A DNA stretch of 64,000 nucleotides from Butyrivibrio sp. XPD2002 (GCF_000423945.1 NZ_AUIY01000026.1:1-64000); one strand, 5' to 3'; counted from the first letter of the stretch, positions 51,506 to 61,375 are shown. The notes: generated by a model not told the origin, from the sequence alone. Numbers and translations: made by a program.

Positions 51506-52779
51506 AGGAGAGCCTGCTCAATATCTGCTATAAGATCTTCCTTATCCTCAAGACCACAGGATATTCTTATAAGTCCTGCAGGGATTCCGGCTGCTTCAAG
51601 CTGCTCATCAGTCATCTGACGGTGTGTTGAGGTTGCAGGGTTCAGGCAGCATGTGCGGGCATCTGCAACGTGAGTCTCAATTGCGCAGAGCTTTAACTTG
51701 CCCATAAATTCTTCAGCGGCTTTTCTTCCGCCCTCTATTTCAAAGGATACTACTCCGCATCCACCATTACCCATGTATTTCATAGCTGTATCATAGTAAG
51801 CATTGCTCTTTAATCCGGGGTAATTAACCTTAACTACCTTGGGATGCTTTTCAAGGAACTCAGCCACAGCTGTACCATTTTCAACATGACGGGGCATGCG
51901 AACGTGAAGTGACTCAAGTCCGAGATTTAAATAGAAAGCGTTCTGAGGAGACTGAATGCTTCCCAAGTCTCTCATAAGCTGTGAGGTTGCCTTTGTAATG
52001 AATGCACCCTCTTTTCCGAATTTTTCTGCATAGACGATTCCGTGATAGGATTCATCGGGCTGTGTAAGTCCCGGGAACTTGTCAGCGTGAGCCATCCAGT
52101 CAAAGTTACCTGAATCAACGATAGCTCCGCCTACTGCAGCGCCATGACCATCCATGTATTTGGTTGTGGAATGTGTAACGATATCAGCGCCCCACTCTAT
52201 AGGTCTGCAGTTAACAGGTGTAGGGAATGTGTTATCAACGATAAGCGGTACACCGTGCTCGTGAGCAGCCTTTGCAAATTTCTCGATATCAAGAACTGTA
52301 AGTGCAGGGTTAGCGATGGTCTCACCGAATACTGCCTTGGTATTCTCTTTAAATGCAGCGTTCAGCTCTTCCTCTGAGCAGTCAGGTGCAACAAAGGTTG
52401 TTGTGATTCCCATCTTAGCCATAGTTACAGCCAAGAGATTAAAAGTACCACCATAGATTGAAGCTGATGAAACTATATGGTCACCTGCTTCGCAGATATT
52501 AAAAAGCGCAAAAAAATTGGCTGCCTGTCCGGAAGATGTAAGCATTGCTGCTGTTCCTCCCTCGAGTTCAGCTATCTTTGCAGCTACATAATCGTTAGTG
52601 GGATTCTGAAGTCTGGTATAGAAATATCCTGAAGCCTCCAGGTCAAAAAGCTTTCCCATGTCACTACTTGTATCGTATTTGAATGTAGTCGACTGAACAA
52701 TGGGAATCTGTCTGGGTTCACCGTTACCGGGTCTGTACCCTCCCTGAACGCACTTGGTATTAATCTTGTAATTACTCAT
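51502..52779 (-). CDS. metY: O-acetylhomoserine sulfhydrylase
   Basis: 425 residues, Cys/Met metabolism PLP family. Motifs: TKCVQGGYRPGNGEPR, YTRLQNPTNDYVAAKIAELEGG, SSASIYGGTFNLL, VDNTFPTP, PLP Lys in HSTTKYMDGHG. The GNGEPR opening and the size point to MetY, which makes homocysteine from O-acetylhomoserine and sulfide, rather than cystathionine synthase. No S-box or T-box leader is visible in the short gap before it. Confidence 0.92.
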   Translation of the reverse strand: MSNYKINTKCVQGGYRPGNGEPRQIPIVQSTTFKYDTSSDMGKLFDLEASGYFYTRLQNPTNDYVAAKIAELEGGTAAMLTSSGQAANFFALFNICEAGDHIVSSASIYGGTFNLLAVTMAKMGITTTFVAPDCSEEELNAAFKENTKAVFGETIANPALTVLDIEKFAKAAHEHGVPLIVDNTFPTPVNCRPIEWGADIVTHSTTKYMDGHGAAVGGAIVDSGNFDWMAHADKFPGLTQPDESYHGIVYAEKFGKEGAFITKATSQLMRDLGSIQSPQNAFYLNLGLESLHVRMPRHVENGTAVAEFLEKHPKVVKVNYPGLKSNAYYDTAMKYMGNGGCGVVSFEIEGGRKAAEEFMGKLKLCAIETHVADARTCCLNPATSTHRQMTDEQLEAAGIPAGLIRISCGLEDKEDLIADIEQALL

Positions 52780-52818
52780 TATAATAATACTCCTCTCATA
52801 CTATTACTCCTCAAAGTG

Positions 52819-53058
52819 TCACAAGGTTTTACCGCCTTTTATCCAAAATACCAGCGATAAAATGCATAAAACAATCGATGCCAGAATAAGTAAAATCTCT
52901 ATCAAAAGCGGAATCTTCCATTTCAAATGTAATCCCTTAATCACTTCTTTAAAGGTTCCATCTACCGGTTTATCCGGCCATGAAATTATAAGAATGGCAC
53001 CGACAATTCCGCTTAATGTCAGGGTTGTCGCCCCGATAAGAATAAACTTGTCCAGCAT
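52819..53058 (-). CDS. Small two-helix membrane protein
   Basis: 79 residues with helices at about 5-26 and 52-74, separated by a polar loop (PDKPVDGTFKEVIKGLHLKW). GAGGTGAT lies just upstream of the ATG at 53058. It lies 39 bases before metY and may share its transcript. I recognise no family. Confidence 0.55.
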   Translation of the reverse strand: MLDKFILIGATTLTLSGIVGAILIISWPDKPVDGTFKEVIKGLHLKWKIPLLIEILLILASIVLCILSLVFWIKGGKTL

Positions 53059-53196
53059 GGCATCACCTCTATATTATTAGCCCAGAACACTTACTCCTTC
53101 AAGTGTTTTTTGCACACAGCTTTACAACTTTATTCTATAATCGGTGCGAATCAAGTACCATTAAAAGAGTATTAAAATACCATTAAACTTGTAACT

Positions 53197-54294
53197 TTAG
53201 CGCTTAACTCTGGCTCCGGCGCCTCCCATGATAGCTTCGACCTCGGAAACAGTAGCCATTGTAGTATCACCGGGAGTTGTCATGGCAAGTGCTCCGTGAG
53301 CAGTTCCGTAGTTAACAGCCTTTTCGGGATCACCGGTTGTCATAAGTCCGTAAACAAGACCTGAAGCGAATGAGTCTCCGCCTCCAACACGGTCAAGAAT
53401 CTCAAGTCCCTTGTAATCCTTAGCCTTGTAGATCTGGCCATCTGCCCAGCAAAGAGCTGACCAGTCATTTACTGTAGCTGTCTTAACGGTTCTAAGGGTT
53501 GTTGCAACAACCTTGAAGTTAGGATAAACCTTTGCAGCTTCATCAATCATCTTCTTGTAGCCGTCAAGATTAAGCTCCTTAAGATTTGCATCGTTACCTT
53601 CAATCTCAAAGCCAAGGCATGCGGTGAAATCTTCCTCGTTACCGATCATTACGTCAACGTACTTTGCGATCTCCTTGTTAACCTCCTGAGCCTTCTTCTG
53701 GCCGCCGATTGCAGACCACATGGAAGCTCTGTAGTTGAGGTCGTAGGATACGATTGTTCCGTACTTTTTAGCAGTTTTAATAGCCTTGATAACTGTCTCA
53801 GCGGACTGCTCGGAAAGTGCTGCATAGATTCCGCCTGTATGGAACCATCTCACGCCCATCTCACCGAAGATCTTGTCAAAATCAAAATCCTTATCAGTAG
53901 CCTGTGAAATAGCTGTGTTTGCTCTGTCTGAGCAGGAAAGAGCGCCTCTTATTCCAAAGCCTCTCTCAACAAAGTTAAGACCGTTTCTGCATTCACGACC
54001 AATTCCGTCTGTCTTTTTCCAGTAGATCATAGATGTATCAACACCGCCCTGAAGAATGAAATCCTCTACAAGGTGTCCTACTTCATTATCAGCAAAGGCT
54101 GTAATTACGCCTGTTGTCATGCCAAAGCATCTTCTGAGGCCGCGGATAACGTTGTACTCTCCGCCGCCTTCCCATACCTTAAATTCTCTTGCTGTGCGGA
54201 TTCTTCCTTCACCGGGATCAAAACGTAGCATTACCTCTCCAAGTGATACAGCATCATATTTGCAATCCTTCTTATCTTTTATATTTAAATTCAT
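53197..54294 (-). CDS. kdgK: 2-keto-3-deoxygluconate kinase (PfkB family)
   Basis: 365 residues. PfkB motifs: GEVMLRFDPGEGRIRTA, EGGGEYNVIRGLRR, and the C-terminal catalytic DRVGGGDSFASGLVYGL with base Asp. It phosphorylates ketodeoxygluconate from the uronate route; Eda (57264-57905) then splits the product. The second ATG (54294) is preferred: AGGAGG ends directly beside the first ATG (54300) but 6 bases before the second. It follows uxaC across a repeat-bearing 60-base gap. Confidence 0.9.
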   Translation of the reverse strand: MNLNIKDKKDCKYDAVSLGEVMLRFDPGEGRIRTAREFKVWEGGGEYNVIRGLRRCFGMTTGVITAFADNEVGHLVEDFILQGGVDTSMIYWKKTDGIGRECRNGLNFVERGFGIRGALSCSDRANTAISQATDKDFDFDKIFGEMGVRWFHTGGIYAALSEQSAETVIKAIKTAKKYGTIVSYDLNYRASMWSAIGGQKKAQEVNKEIAKYVDVMIGNEEDFTACLGFEIEGNDANLKELNLDGYKKMIDEAAKVYPNFKVVATTLRTVKTATVNDWSALCWADGQIYKAKDYKGLEILDRVGGGDSFASGLVYGLMTTGDPEKAVNYGTAHGALAMTTPGDTTMATVSEVEAIMGGAGARVKR

Positions 54295-54310
54295 GTTCAT
54301 CCTCCTTTAA

Positions 54311-54356
54311 TACCCTCATCCGCCCCTACGGGGCACCTTCTCCCTTAGGGAGAAGG
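54311..54356. repeat. REP-like intergenic repeat with two hairpins
   Basis: CCCTCATCCG precedes two stem-loops: GCCCC/GGGGC (54322-54334, 3-base loop) and CCTTCTCCC/GGGAGAAGG (54336-54356, 3-base loop). The layout is that of the short palindromic repeats scattered in many Clostridia genomes. Only one copy lies in this window. It sits between uxaC and kdgK. Confidence 0.65.
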
Positions 54357-54359
54357 CTG

Positions 54360-55763
54360 TTAAAATCCAAAGTATTTAACTGCGTTTCTTCCGCAGATTC
54401 CTCTTACCATCTCTTCCAGATATTTATTATCAGCGGGATATTCGCCGTTTTCAACCCATGCTCCTACCTTATTACAAAGAATTCTTCTGTAGAGCTCGTG
54501 TCTTGGGAATGATAAAAAGCTTCTGGAATCTGTAAGCATTCCCACTGAGGTTGAAATAAGTGATACGTCCGCCATGGAATCGATCTGTCTCTCCATGCCG
54601 TTCTTGTGATCGCAGAACCACCATGCTGCGCCAAGCTGAACCTTGCCCTTTATGCCCTCGTCGTTGCTGTTGAAGTTACCGGCCATAGCTGCAAGCATCT
54701 CTGTATCCTTGGGATTAAGGCAATACAGAATTGTTCTTGGCATCTCATCCGTGTAGTCGATCTCATTGAGAAGAGCTGATAGCTGAGGAGCATAATCAAA
54801 GTCATTAAGTGAATCAAAGCCGGTGTCAGGTCCTATTTTCTCAAACATTCTCTTTGAGTTACTTCTAAGTGCGCCGATATGGAGCTGCATAACCATGTTG
54901 CGTTTATGATACTTTTTAGCAAGCTCTGTGAGCATATAACCTTTGAACTTACCGCACTCTTCTTCAGTGAGCTGTTTTCCGCCAAGCTTGGCTTTAAAAA
55001 GCCCATCTACCTCTTCAAGGCTTGTCTTTACATAGAAGCAGCTCTCAAGACTATGATCAGAAACTCTGCAGCCAACCTCATCAAAATATGAAAGTCTCTT
55101 ATCCAGTGCTTCAAGAAGTGAAGTCACGTCGCAGATTTCGGTCTCTGAAGCCTCAGCGAGCTTTTTCATATAATCTGCAAAGTCTGCCTTTTCAATACCG
55201 ATTGCTCTCTCCGGTCTAAAGGAAGGAAGGACCTTTATTTCAAAGCCGTCCTCCTTTATCTTCTTATGCCACATAAGGTCATCTGCCGGATCATCCGTTG
55301 TGCAGAGAACGCTGACCTTCTGCATTCTGAGAAGATTTCTTACTGAGTACTCGCGGGTTCTAAGCTTCTCATTACAGCTGTCCCAGATTTCCTTGGCAGT
55401 TTCAGGATTTAAGGGCTTATCTATTCCAAAGTATCTTTGAAGCTCCATGTGAGTCCAGTGATACAGAGGGTTCCCGATAAGATTCTGAACTGTATCTGCC
55501 CAGGCCATAAACTTGTCAAAGGGCTCTCCGTCACCGGTTACAAGTCTCTCCGGGATTCCGTTTGCTCTCATGGCTCTCCACTTGTAGTGATCACCTGAAA
55601 GCCACACATCCGCGATGTTGTCAAAGCACTGATCCTCATAGATTTCCTTCGGATTTAAATGATTATGGAAATCTATAATAGGCTCATCCTTTGCTGCATT
55701 ATTAAAAAGTGAAATTGCAGTTTCGTTATTTAGTAAAAAGTTCTCATCCATGAATTTTTTCAT
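54360..55763 (-). CDS. uxaC: Glucuronate isomerase
   Basis: 467 residues, the family length. Metal site HNH in IDFHNHLNPKEIYED, TDDPADDL, QLHIGALRSNSKRMFE and the late LGAAWWFCDHKNGME region are diagnostic. It converts glucuronate to fructuronate and galacturonate to tagaturonate. The start overlaps the reductase upstream (ATGA at 55760-55763). Confidence 0.95.
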   Translation of the reverse strand: MKKFMDENFLLNNETAISLFNNAAKDEPIIDFHNHLNPKEIYEDQCFDNIADVWLSGDHYKWRAMRANGIPERLVTGDGEPFDKFMAWADTVQNLIGNPLYHWTHMELQRYFGIDKPLNPETAKEIWDSCNEKLRTREYSVRNLLRMQKVSVLCTTDDPADDLMWHKKIKEDGFEIKVLPSFRPERAIGIEKADFADYMKKLAEASETEICDVTSLLEALDKRLSYFDEVGCRVSDHSLESCFYVKTSLEEVDGLFKAKLGGKQLTEEECGKFKGYMLTELAKKYHKRNMVMQLHIGALRSNSKRMFEKIGPDTGFDSLNDFDYAPQLSALLNEIDYTDEMPRTILYCLNPKDTEMLAAMAGNFNSNDEGIKGKVQLGAAWWFCDHKNGMERQIDSMADVSLISTSVGMLTDSRSFLSFPRHELYRRILCNKVGAWVENGEYPADNKYLEEMVRGICGRNAVKYFGF

Positions 55764-57259
55764 AGCTTTTCAAGTTCCCTTCTTACATTTCCTTTGCCCT
55801 GCATTCTCTCGAAGATTACAAGTGCTCTGTCTGCAAGGTTATCCTCGTAAAGGTCCACTCCGAATACGTCAGTTCTCTTAAGAACCTCTTCGGGTGAAAG
55901 TGCCTTAAGCTCATCAAGAAGCGGATCGGGACTCTGCTCGAAGGCATTGCCTTCATCGTCTGTTCCCTGAAGATATCTAAGGTAACCGGCGATCACTGCA
56001 GGAATTACGTTAAGATCATCTGTGCTGAGCTTAGCGTCCTTTCTGTAGGCCTTTATAGTCTCTCCAAAGCGGATAGGGAGCTTTTGTGATGTATCGCAGG
56101 CGATTCTCTGCGGTGTATCAGGCATGAATGGATTAGGAAGTCTCTTTGTGAGGACTGCATCAAGGAACTCCTCAGGTGAAAGAACCCTGGGATCTGTAAC
56201 AACCTTCATTCCCTCATCTTTTCCAAGTATAGTAACGATTCTCTTTAAGTCCTCGTCATCCATTTCATCATGAATAGTTGTGTAGCCAAGGAGGCATCCG
56301 AATATTGCAAGGCAGGTATGAAGCGGATTGAGGCAGGTGCAAACCTTCATTCTCTCAGTTTTATCAACAGTCTCTCTGTCTGTGAAAATGAAGCCGCCCT
56401 TTTCATAAGGCGCTCTGCCGTTGGGGAACTTATCCTCCAGCACAAGGTACTCTGTCTCCTCTGCGTTTACAAAGTTTGCAACGTAGGTATTCTTAGAAGT
56501 AATGATAGGCTCAGCGTTTTCAACGCCATCAGCTACTATCATCTGCTTTACAGTATCATCCGGACGGGGTGTTATCTTGTCGATCATTGTAAGCGGAAAG
56601 GCCATCTTTGATTCATCATTTATATAATCAAGAAATCCCTTGTCGCACTTACCTTCAGAAATCCACTGTGCTGCGATCTCTGTTACAGCTTCCTTAAGCT
56701 TATCTCCGTTGTGTGAGCAGTTATCCATGCTTACTACGGAAACAGGGAGCTTGCCTGCGTTATATCTTTCGAGAAGAAGGCCTACCACCTTGTTCATGTA
56801 GCTTCTGGTCTTATAACCCTTCTCTGTGATCGTAAAGCTTACGATCTGAAGCGAAGGTGCTCTGAAGATTTCCTTAAGTCTCTCAATTTCCTTCTCATTG
56901 TCCTCATCAAGAATGCAGGACTCAGCGATTGAACCGATAACCTTCTTCTCAACTGTGCCATCAGCCTTAAGTGTAGCAAGAATGCTGAGGTTATCTGAAG
57001 GTCTGTTGTACTTCTCGATTATTTCGTAGTCGTAGCCCTCTGCAACGATAAGACCTGTGCTTATAACTCCTTTATTAAGAAGCTCCTCACATACATTTGC
57101 CTGAAAAGCTCTGAAAATATTGCCGGCTCCAAAATGAATCCATGCAGGATTCTTTTTTGTCTCCTCGATCATCTTCTCCCTGTCGTACTGGGGAAGCTTA
57201 TAGCCTTTGTTCTCCCAGGATGCTCTGTCCTGAATTCCTTCGTTAGTTAATTTCAGCAT
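55760..57259 (-). CDS. uxuB: Fructuronate (or tagaturonate) reductase
   Basis: 499 residues, polyol-specific long-chain dehydrogenase family. N-terminal HFGAGNIFRAFQ binds NAD. The catalytic Lys lies in the VVSMDNCSHNGDKLKEAV region (Asp-Asn-x-x-x-Asn-Gly) and later in the MIDKITPRP motif. It reduces fructuronate to mannonate. No mannonate dehydratase (uxuA) is adjacent, so a tagaturonate reductase role cannot be excluded. AGAGG upstream of 57259. Confidence 0.85.
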   Translation of the reverse strand: MLKLTNEGIQDRASWENKGYKLPQYDREKMIEETKKNPAWIHFGAGNIFRAFQANVCEELLNKGVISTGLIVAEGYDYEIIEKYNRPSDNLSILATLKADGTVEKKVIGSIAESCILDEDNEKEIERLKEIFRAPSLQIVSFTITEKGYKTRSYMNKVVGLLLERYNAGKLPVSVVSMDNCSHNGDKLKEAVTEIAAQWISEGKCDKGFLDYINDESKMAFPLTMIDKITPRPDDTVKQMIVADGVENAEPIITSKNTYVANFVNAEETEYLVLEDKFPNGRAPYEKGGFIFTDRETVDKTERMKVCTCLNPLHTCLAIFGCLLGYTTIHDEMDDEDLKRIVTILGKDEGMKVVTDPRVLSPEEFLDAVLTKRLPNPFMPDTPQRIACDTSQKLPIRFGETIKAYRKDAKLSTDDLNVIPAVIAGYLRYLQGTDDEGNAFEQSPDPLLDELKALSPEEVLKRTDVFGVDLYEDNLADRALVIFERMQGKGNVRRELEKL

Positions 57260-57263
57260 AGTT

Positions 57264-57905
57264 TTAACCTCTAATCTCTTTTACTATCTCTGCAGCTTCT
57301 CTTGTCATCTCCCGGATCTTTGCAAAATCTCCGGACTTGATGAGATCATTTTTAACCATCCATGTGCCGCCGCAGGCAACTATTTTCTTAAAGCCAAGGT
57401 AGTCTCTTACATTGTCCTTATTGATACCGCCTGTGGGCATGAATGTAAGATTTGTGTAGGGTGCTGCAACTGCCTTGATCATGGGAAGTCCGCCTGCAGG
57501 CTCTGCGGGGAAGAACTTAACAAAATCAAGACCAAGCTCCATAGCCTGCTCCATCTCTGAAGGTGTCTGAACACCGGGTGCTACGGGATATCCCTTCTCG
57601 ATGCAGTGCTTAACTACTGTGGGATTAAAGCCGGGAGCAACGATAAACTTTGCGCCTGCTGCTACAGCTCTGTCAGCCTGCTCGCAGGTAAGAACTGTTC
57701 CAGCGCCTACCAGCATGTCAGGGAACTCCTTTGACATAATCTTTATAGCCTCCTCAGCAGCATCAGTTCTGAAGGTAACCTCAGCAGCCGGAAGACCGCC
57801 CTTCATAAGAGCATCTCCAAGAGGCTTTGCATCCTTTGCATCCTCTAAAACTACAACCGGAATAATACCGATTTTTCCAAGCTTTTCTCTGATTTCTTCG
57901 TACAT
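57264..57905 (-). CDS. eda: KDPG/KHG aldolase
   Basis: 213 residues, TIM barrel. Catalytic Glu in AAEVTFRT and Schiff-base Lys in DFVKFFPAE are in place, and FMPTGGIN binds phosphate. It cleaves 2-keto-3-deoxy-6-phosphogluconate to pyruvate and glyceraldehyde phosphate. First gene of the uronate operon, 4 bases before the reductase start, facing away from the AraC regulator. Confidence 0.93.
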   Translation of the reverse strand: MYEEIREKLGKIGIIPVVVLEDAKDAKPLGDALMKGGLPAAEVTFRTDAAEEAIKIMSKEFPDMLVGAGTVLTCEQADRAVAAGAKFIVAPGFNPTVVKHCIEKGYPVAPGVQTPSEMEQAMELGLDFVKFFPAEPAGGLPMIKAVAAPYTNLTFMPTGGINKDNVRDYLGFKKIVACGGTWMVKNDLIKSGDFAKIREMTREAAEIVKEIRG

Positions 57906-58064
57906 ACCTTTTTTAAATCTCCTCTTCTATATTTTTATCCGCAGTACAAATCTGCAGCGAATGTTATATTCCGTGAATAATACTACTGTTTCGGGCTGTT
58001 TTTTCCCATTGTAACGATTGCCTTATGCATTGCATTTTTTGCTATAGTATGTTAGTTTTAGCCC

Positions 58065-58943
58065 ATGAAAAAGAATTTAAAAACTGAGTTTAGTACAAGA
58101 CAATATATGCTGTCGCGAGATTTCGAGATCTACTACTACAGCGACAGAAGCCTTCCCAACGTAAAGTCCCACACTCATGACTACTATGAGTTTTACTTTT
58201 TCCTTGGGGGCGATATCAAAATGCATATAGATAAAAATACCTTCGTTCCGGTTCCGGGAACCATGATGGTTATCCCTCCGGGATTGCCTCACTACGCCAC
58301 TCTTACAAACGGAGAATCCCCCTATAGGAGATTCGTCTTCTGGGTAACCGAGGATTTTCTTGGTACTCTTGGAAGTATATCTGAGGATTACCGCTTTCTT
58401 GCTGACAGAGCAAAGAAATCCGGTACATTTTTCATGCACAAATTTACAGAGATCGCCTTCAACTCTCTGCAGGGAAAGGTGTTCTCCTTAATAGATGAAA
58501 TAAACTCCGAGCGCTTCGGAAGGGATGCGAAAATCCTCATCTCCGTCAGCGACTTCATGCTGTCACTAAACAGGGCTGTATACGAATCAGAGAATCCCAC
58601 GCAGAATGACAGCGACAGCGAATCCCTGTATCACAGCATCATCCTCTATATCGAGACACACATAGATGAGGATCTCTCCCTGGATGAGCTCTCAGAAAAA
58701 TTCCATGTTAGCAAGTACCATATCTCTCACCTTTTTACTAAGACCAATGGTCTACCGCTCCACAAATACATAATAAAAAAGCGCCTTGGCATGTGCCTCG
58801 ACGCTATTTTAAGTGGTCAGGATATCTCCGCAGTTTCTTCAGGCTACGGATTTTCCGATTATTCTGTTTTTTATCGTGCCTTTGTTAAGGAGTATGGTAA
58901 ATCTCCCAAGCAGTACAAAGACGAGATTATGCGAAATAAATAA
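58065..58943 (+). CDS. AraC family regulator of the uronate operon (probable)
   Basis: 292 residues. N-terminal cupin (HTHDYYEFYFFLGG, VIPPGLPHY) would sense a sugar acid. Two helix-turn-helix motifs lie in the last 100 residues (DLSLDELSEKFHVSKYHISHLFTK, and DISAVSSGYGFSDYSVFYRAFVKEYGKSPKQY). Divergent from eda with 159 bases between starts, so it likely controls that operon. Ribosome site is weak. Confidence 0.85.
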   Translation: MKKNLKTEFSTRQYMLSRDFEIYYYSDRSLPNVKSHTHDYYEFYFFLGGDIKMHIDKNTFVPVPGTMMVIPPGLPHYATLTNGESPYRRFVFWVTEDFLGTLGSISEDYRFLADRAKKSGTFFMHKFTEIAFNSLQGKVFSLIDEINSERFGRDAKILISVSDFMLSLNRAVYESENPTQNDSDSESLYHSIILYIETHIDEDLSLDELSEKFHVSKYHISHLFTKTNGLPLHKYIIKKRLGMCLDAILSGQDISAVSSGYGFSDYSVFYRAFVKEYGKSPKQYKDEIMRNK

Positions 58944-58963
58944 CCATCACATTTTGAGATTAT

Positions 58964-61303
58964 TTATCCTAAAGCGATCATGATAAATCTCACAACGAGC
59001 GCTACTATCCATGCAACACCGCACTGCCACAAAACAACGCAGATCGCATATTTTGCTCCAAGCTCTCTCTTGATGGAGGCAATGGCTGCAACGCAGGGTG
59101 TATACAGGAGCGAAAATACAAGCAGAGTTGCGGCAGTCACTGTTGTAAGAGCGCTCTCAATGCCGTCCGCAAAAAGAATCTCCATGGTTGATACAACGCT
59201 CTCCTTTGCGATAAAGCCGCTTATAAGTGAGGTTACTACTCTCCAGTCTCCAAGTCCAAGGGGCACAAATATAGGAACGAGAAGTCCTGATATTGTTGCC
59301 ATGATGCTGGTGGAAGAATCACTTATAAAGTTAAGGTGCATGTCAAAGCTCTGCAAAAACCATACACAGATCGTAGCAAGGAAGATGATACTGAAGGCCT
59401 TTGTAAGGAAGTCCTTCGCCTTTTCCCAAAGGAGCTGTGTAACATTCTTAAAGCCGGGCATTCTGTAATTTGGAAGCTCCATTACGAAAGGAACCGCCTC
59501 GCCCTTAAAGAAGGTGTTTTTATAAACCAGTGCCACAAGTATTCCAACAACAATTCCAAGAATATACAGACCTGTCATAATAAGTCCGCCGCGCCTCGGG
59601 AAAAATGCATTCACGAAGAAGGCATAGATCGGAACCTTCGCGGTACAGCTCATGAAGGGTGTAAGCAGGATTGTCATTCTCCTGTCTCGTCTTGAAGGAA
59701 GAGTTCTCGTGGACATTACGGCAGGTACCGTACAGCCAAAGCCGATAAGCAGCGGCACAATACTTCTTCCCGATAGTCCGATTCTTCTGAGAAGCTTATC
59801 CATAAAGAACGCAACTCTTGCAATATATCCGCTATCCTCCATGATCGACAGGAAAAAGAACAGGGTCACTACTATGGGAAGGAAGCTTACCACACTTCCG
59901 ACACCTTCAAAAATACCCTTTATAATCAGCTCCCGTATGGCAATGTTGACGCCTTCCTTCACCATCCAGCCATCCACAGCTTCCTTTAACATATCAATTC
60001 CTGCTGCCAGAATATCCTGTAAAAACGGTCCTATTACATTAAAGGTAAGTATAAAGGTGATACCCATTATAATTATGAAGAAGGGTATCGCAGTCCACTT
60101 TCCTGTAAGAACCTTATCAATTTTCTCTGATCTGATTCGCTCCTTACTCTCCGTGGGCTTAACAACAGTCTGCTCACAGACTCTCTCAATAAAGTCATAG
60201 CGCATATCGGCAATGGCAGCACTTCTGTCCATTCCGCCCTCATTCTCCATCTGAAGAATGGTATGCTCTATTGTTTTTGTTTCGTTATCATCAAGTCCAA
60301 GCTTTTCCGCGATAAGTTTGTCACCCTCTATGAGCTTTGTGGTTGCAAATCTAAGGGGTATATCAGCTCTTTCAGCGTGATCCTCAATTATAGATTCAAC
60401 AGCATGAATTGCTCTGTGGATTGCTCCACCATGATCTGTCTTCTGGCAAAAATCCTGCGGAATTGGCTTTTCCTGATAGCTTGCTATATGAATTGCGTGA
60501 CGGACAAGCTCTGCTACGCCTTCATTTTTCGCCGCTGAAATCGGAACTACCGGAACTCCCAGCAGTGCTTCCATCTTATTGATATCGATGGAACCATTAT
60601 TCCCGCGCACCTCATCCATCATGTTAAGCGCAATAACCATGGGAATGTTCATCTCAAGAAGCTGCATCGTAAGATAGAGGTTTCGTTCTATATTCATTGC
60701 ATCAACAATATTGATGATCGCTTTTGGCTTATCCTCTATTACAAAATTCCTGGATACAATCTCCTCACTGCTGTAAGGGGACATGGAGTAAATTCCCGGA
60801 AGGTCTGTCACCAGCGTCCACGGATAATCTATGATTGGACCATCCTTCCTGTCCACCGTAACTCCGGGGAAATTTCCCACATGCTGATTGGCGCCTGTCA
60901 GTTTATTAAAAAGTGTTGTCTTACCACAGTTCTGATTTCCCACAAGAGCAAAGGTAAGAATTGTATTTTCAGGGAGCTTTTCACCCTCTGTAGGATTGTG
61001 ATATCTGCCATCCTCACCAAGTCCCGGGTGCTCAGAGCTGTCTATCTGAGTAATTCTCTCGTGCTTATTTTGTCTCTCTTCTATCTCTTTTACTTCAATT
61101 TTCTCGGCTTCTGACAATCTGAGAGTCAGCTCATAGCCATGTATCTGAAGCTCTATCGGGTCCCCTAAAGGAGCGTACTTAACTACCGTTATCTCAGCTC
61201 CCGGGATAACTCCCATATCAAGAAAGTGCTGTCTTAGAGCACCTTCCCCGCCTACCTTTGTTATTACTGCTGAATGTCCAAGTGACAATTCTTTTAGATT
61301 CAT
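58964..61303 (-). CDS. feoB: FeoA-FeoB fusion ferrous iron transporter
   Basis: 779 residues. Residues 1-72 are FeoA (SH3-like: LKELSLGHSAVITKVGG, FLDMGVIPGAEITVV). After a linker, the FeoB G domain (about 112-285) has G1 GNQNCGKTT, G2 region NFPGVTVDRKDG, G3 DLPGIYSMSPYS and G4 NMMD. The membrane part has about ten helices with two Gate motifs, including RRIGLSGRSIVPLLIGFGCTVPAVMSTR-type sequence, here with Cys in GFGCTVPA. It imports ferrous iron. AAGGAAGG lies upstream of the ATG at 61303. Confidence 0.94.
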   Translation of the reverse strand: MNLKELSLGHSAVITKVGGEGALRQHFLDMGVIPGAEITVVKYAPLGDPIELQIHGYELTLRLSEAEKIEVKEIEERQNKHERITQIDSSEHPGLGEDGRYHNPTEGEKLPENTILTFALVGNQNCGKTTLFNKLTGANQHVGNFPGVTVDRKDGPIIDYPWTLVTDLPGIYSMSPYSSEEIVSRNFVIEDKPKAIINIVDAMNIERNLYLTMQLLEMNIPMVIALNMMDEVRGNNGSIDINKMEALLGVPVVPISAAKNEGVAELVRHAIHIASYQEKPIPQDFCQKTDHGGAIHRAIHAVESIIEDHAERADIPLRFATTKLIEGDKLIAEKLGLDDNETKTIEHTILQMENEGGMDRSAAIADMRYDFIERVCEQTVVKPTESKERIRSEKIDKVLTGKWTAIPFFIIIMGITFILTFNVIGPFLQDILAAGIDMLKEAVDGWMVKEGVNIAIRELIIKGIFEGVGSVVSFLPIVVTLFFFLSIMEDSGYIARVAFFMDKLLRRIGLSGRSIVPLLIGFGCTVPAVMSTRTLPSRRDRRMTILLTPFMSCTAKVPIYAFFVNAFFPRRGGLIMTGLYILGIVVGILVALVYKNTFFKGEAVPFVMELPNYRMPGFKNVTQLLWEKAKDFLTKAFSIIFLATICVWFLQSFDMHLNFISDSSTSIMATISGLLVPIFVPLGLGDWRVVTSLISGFIAKESVVSTMEILFADGIESALTTVTAATLLVFSLLYTPCVAAIASIKRELGAKYAICVVLWQCGVAWIVALVVRFIMIALG

Positions 61304-61344
61304 ATATCGTTGCCTTCCTTAAGTGTTATCATTATCCCCCTTTT

Positions 61345-61375
61345 ATTATAAGCCTAAATCAAGAATTATTCTCAA
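61345..61375 (-). promoter_or_regulatory. Possible feoAB promoter with Fur-like box
   Basis: On the minus strand a TATAAT (61345-61350) lies downstream of TTGAGAATAATTCTTGA (61359-61375). That 17-base stretch fits the 7-1-7 Fur pattern at most positions and holds a TTGAGA that could serve as -35 with a long 19-base spacer. It overlaps the 3' end of the MocR-like gene. Confidence 0.35.

Noticed and set aside
53086..53107. Hairpin AACACTT/AAGTGTT followed by T-run on the plus strand
   Set aside because: No plus-strand gene ends nearby; on the minus strand it precedes a gene rather than following one, so a terminator role is not supported.
59652..60200. Plus-strand open frame of 182 residues
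   Set aside because: Antisense to the membrane region of feoB; no start signal or family.
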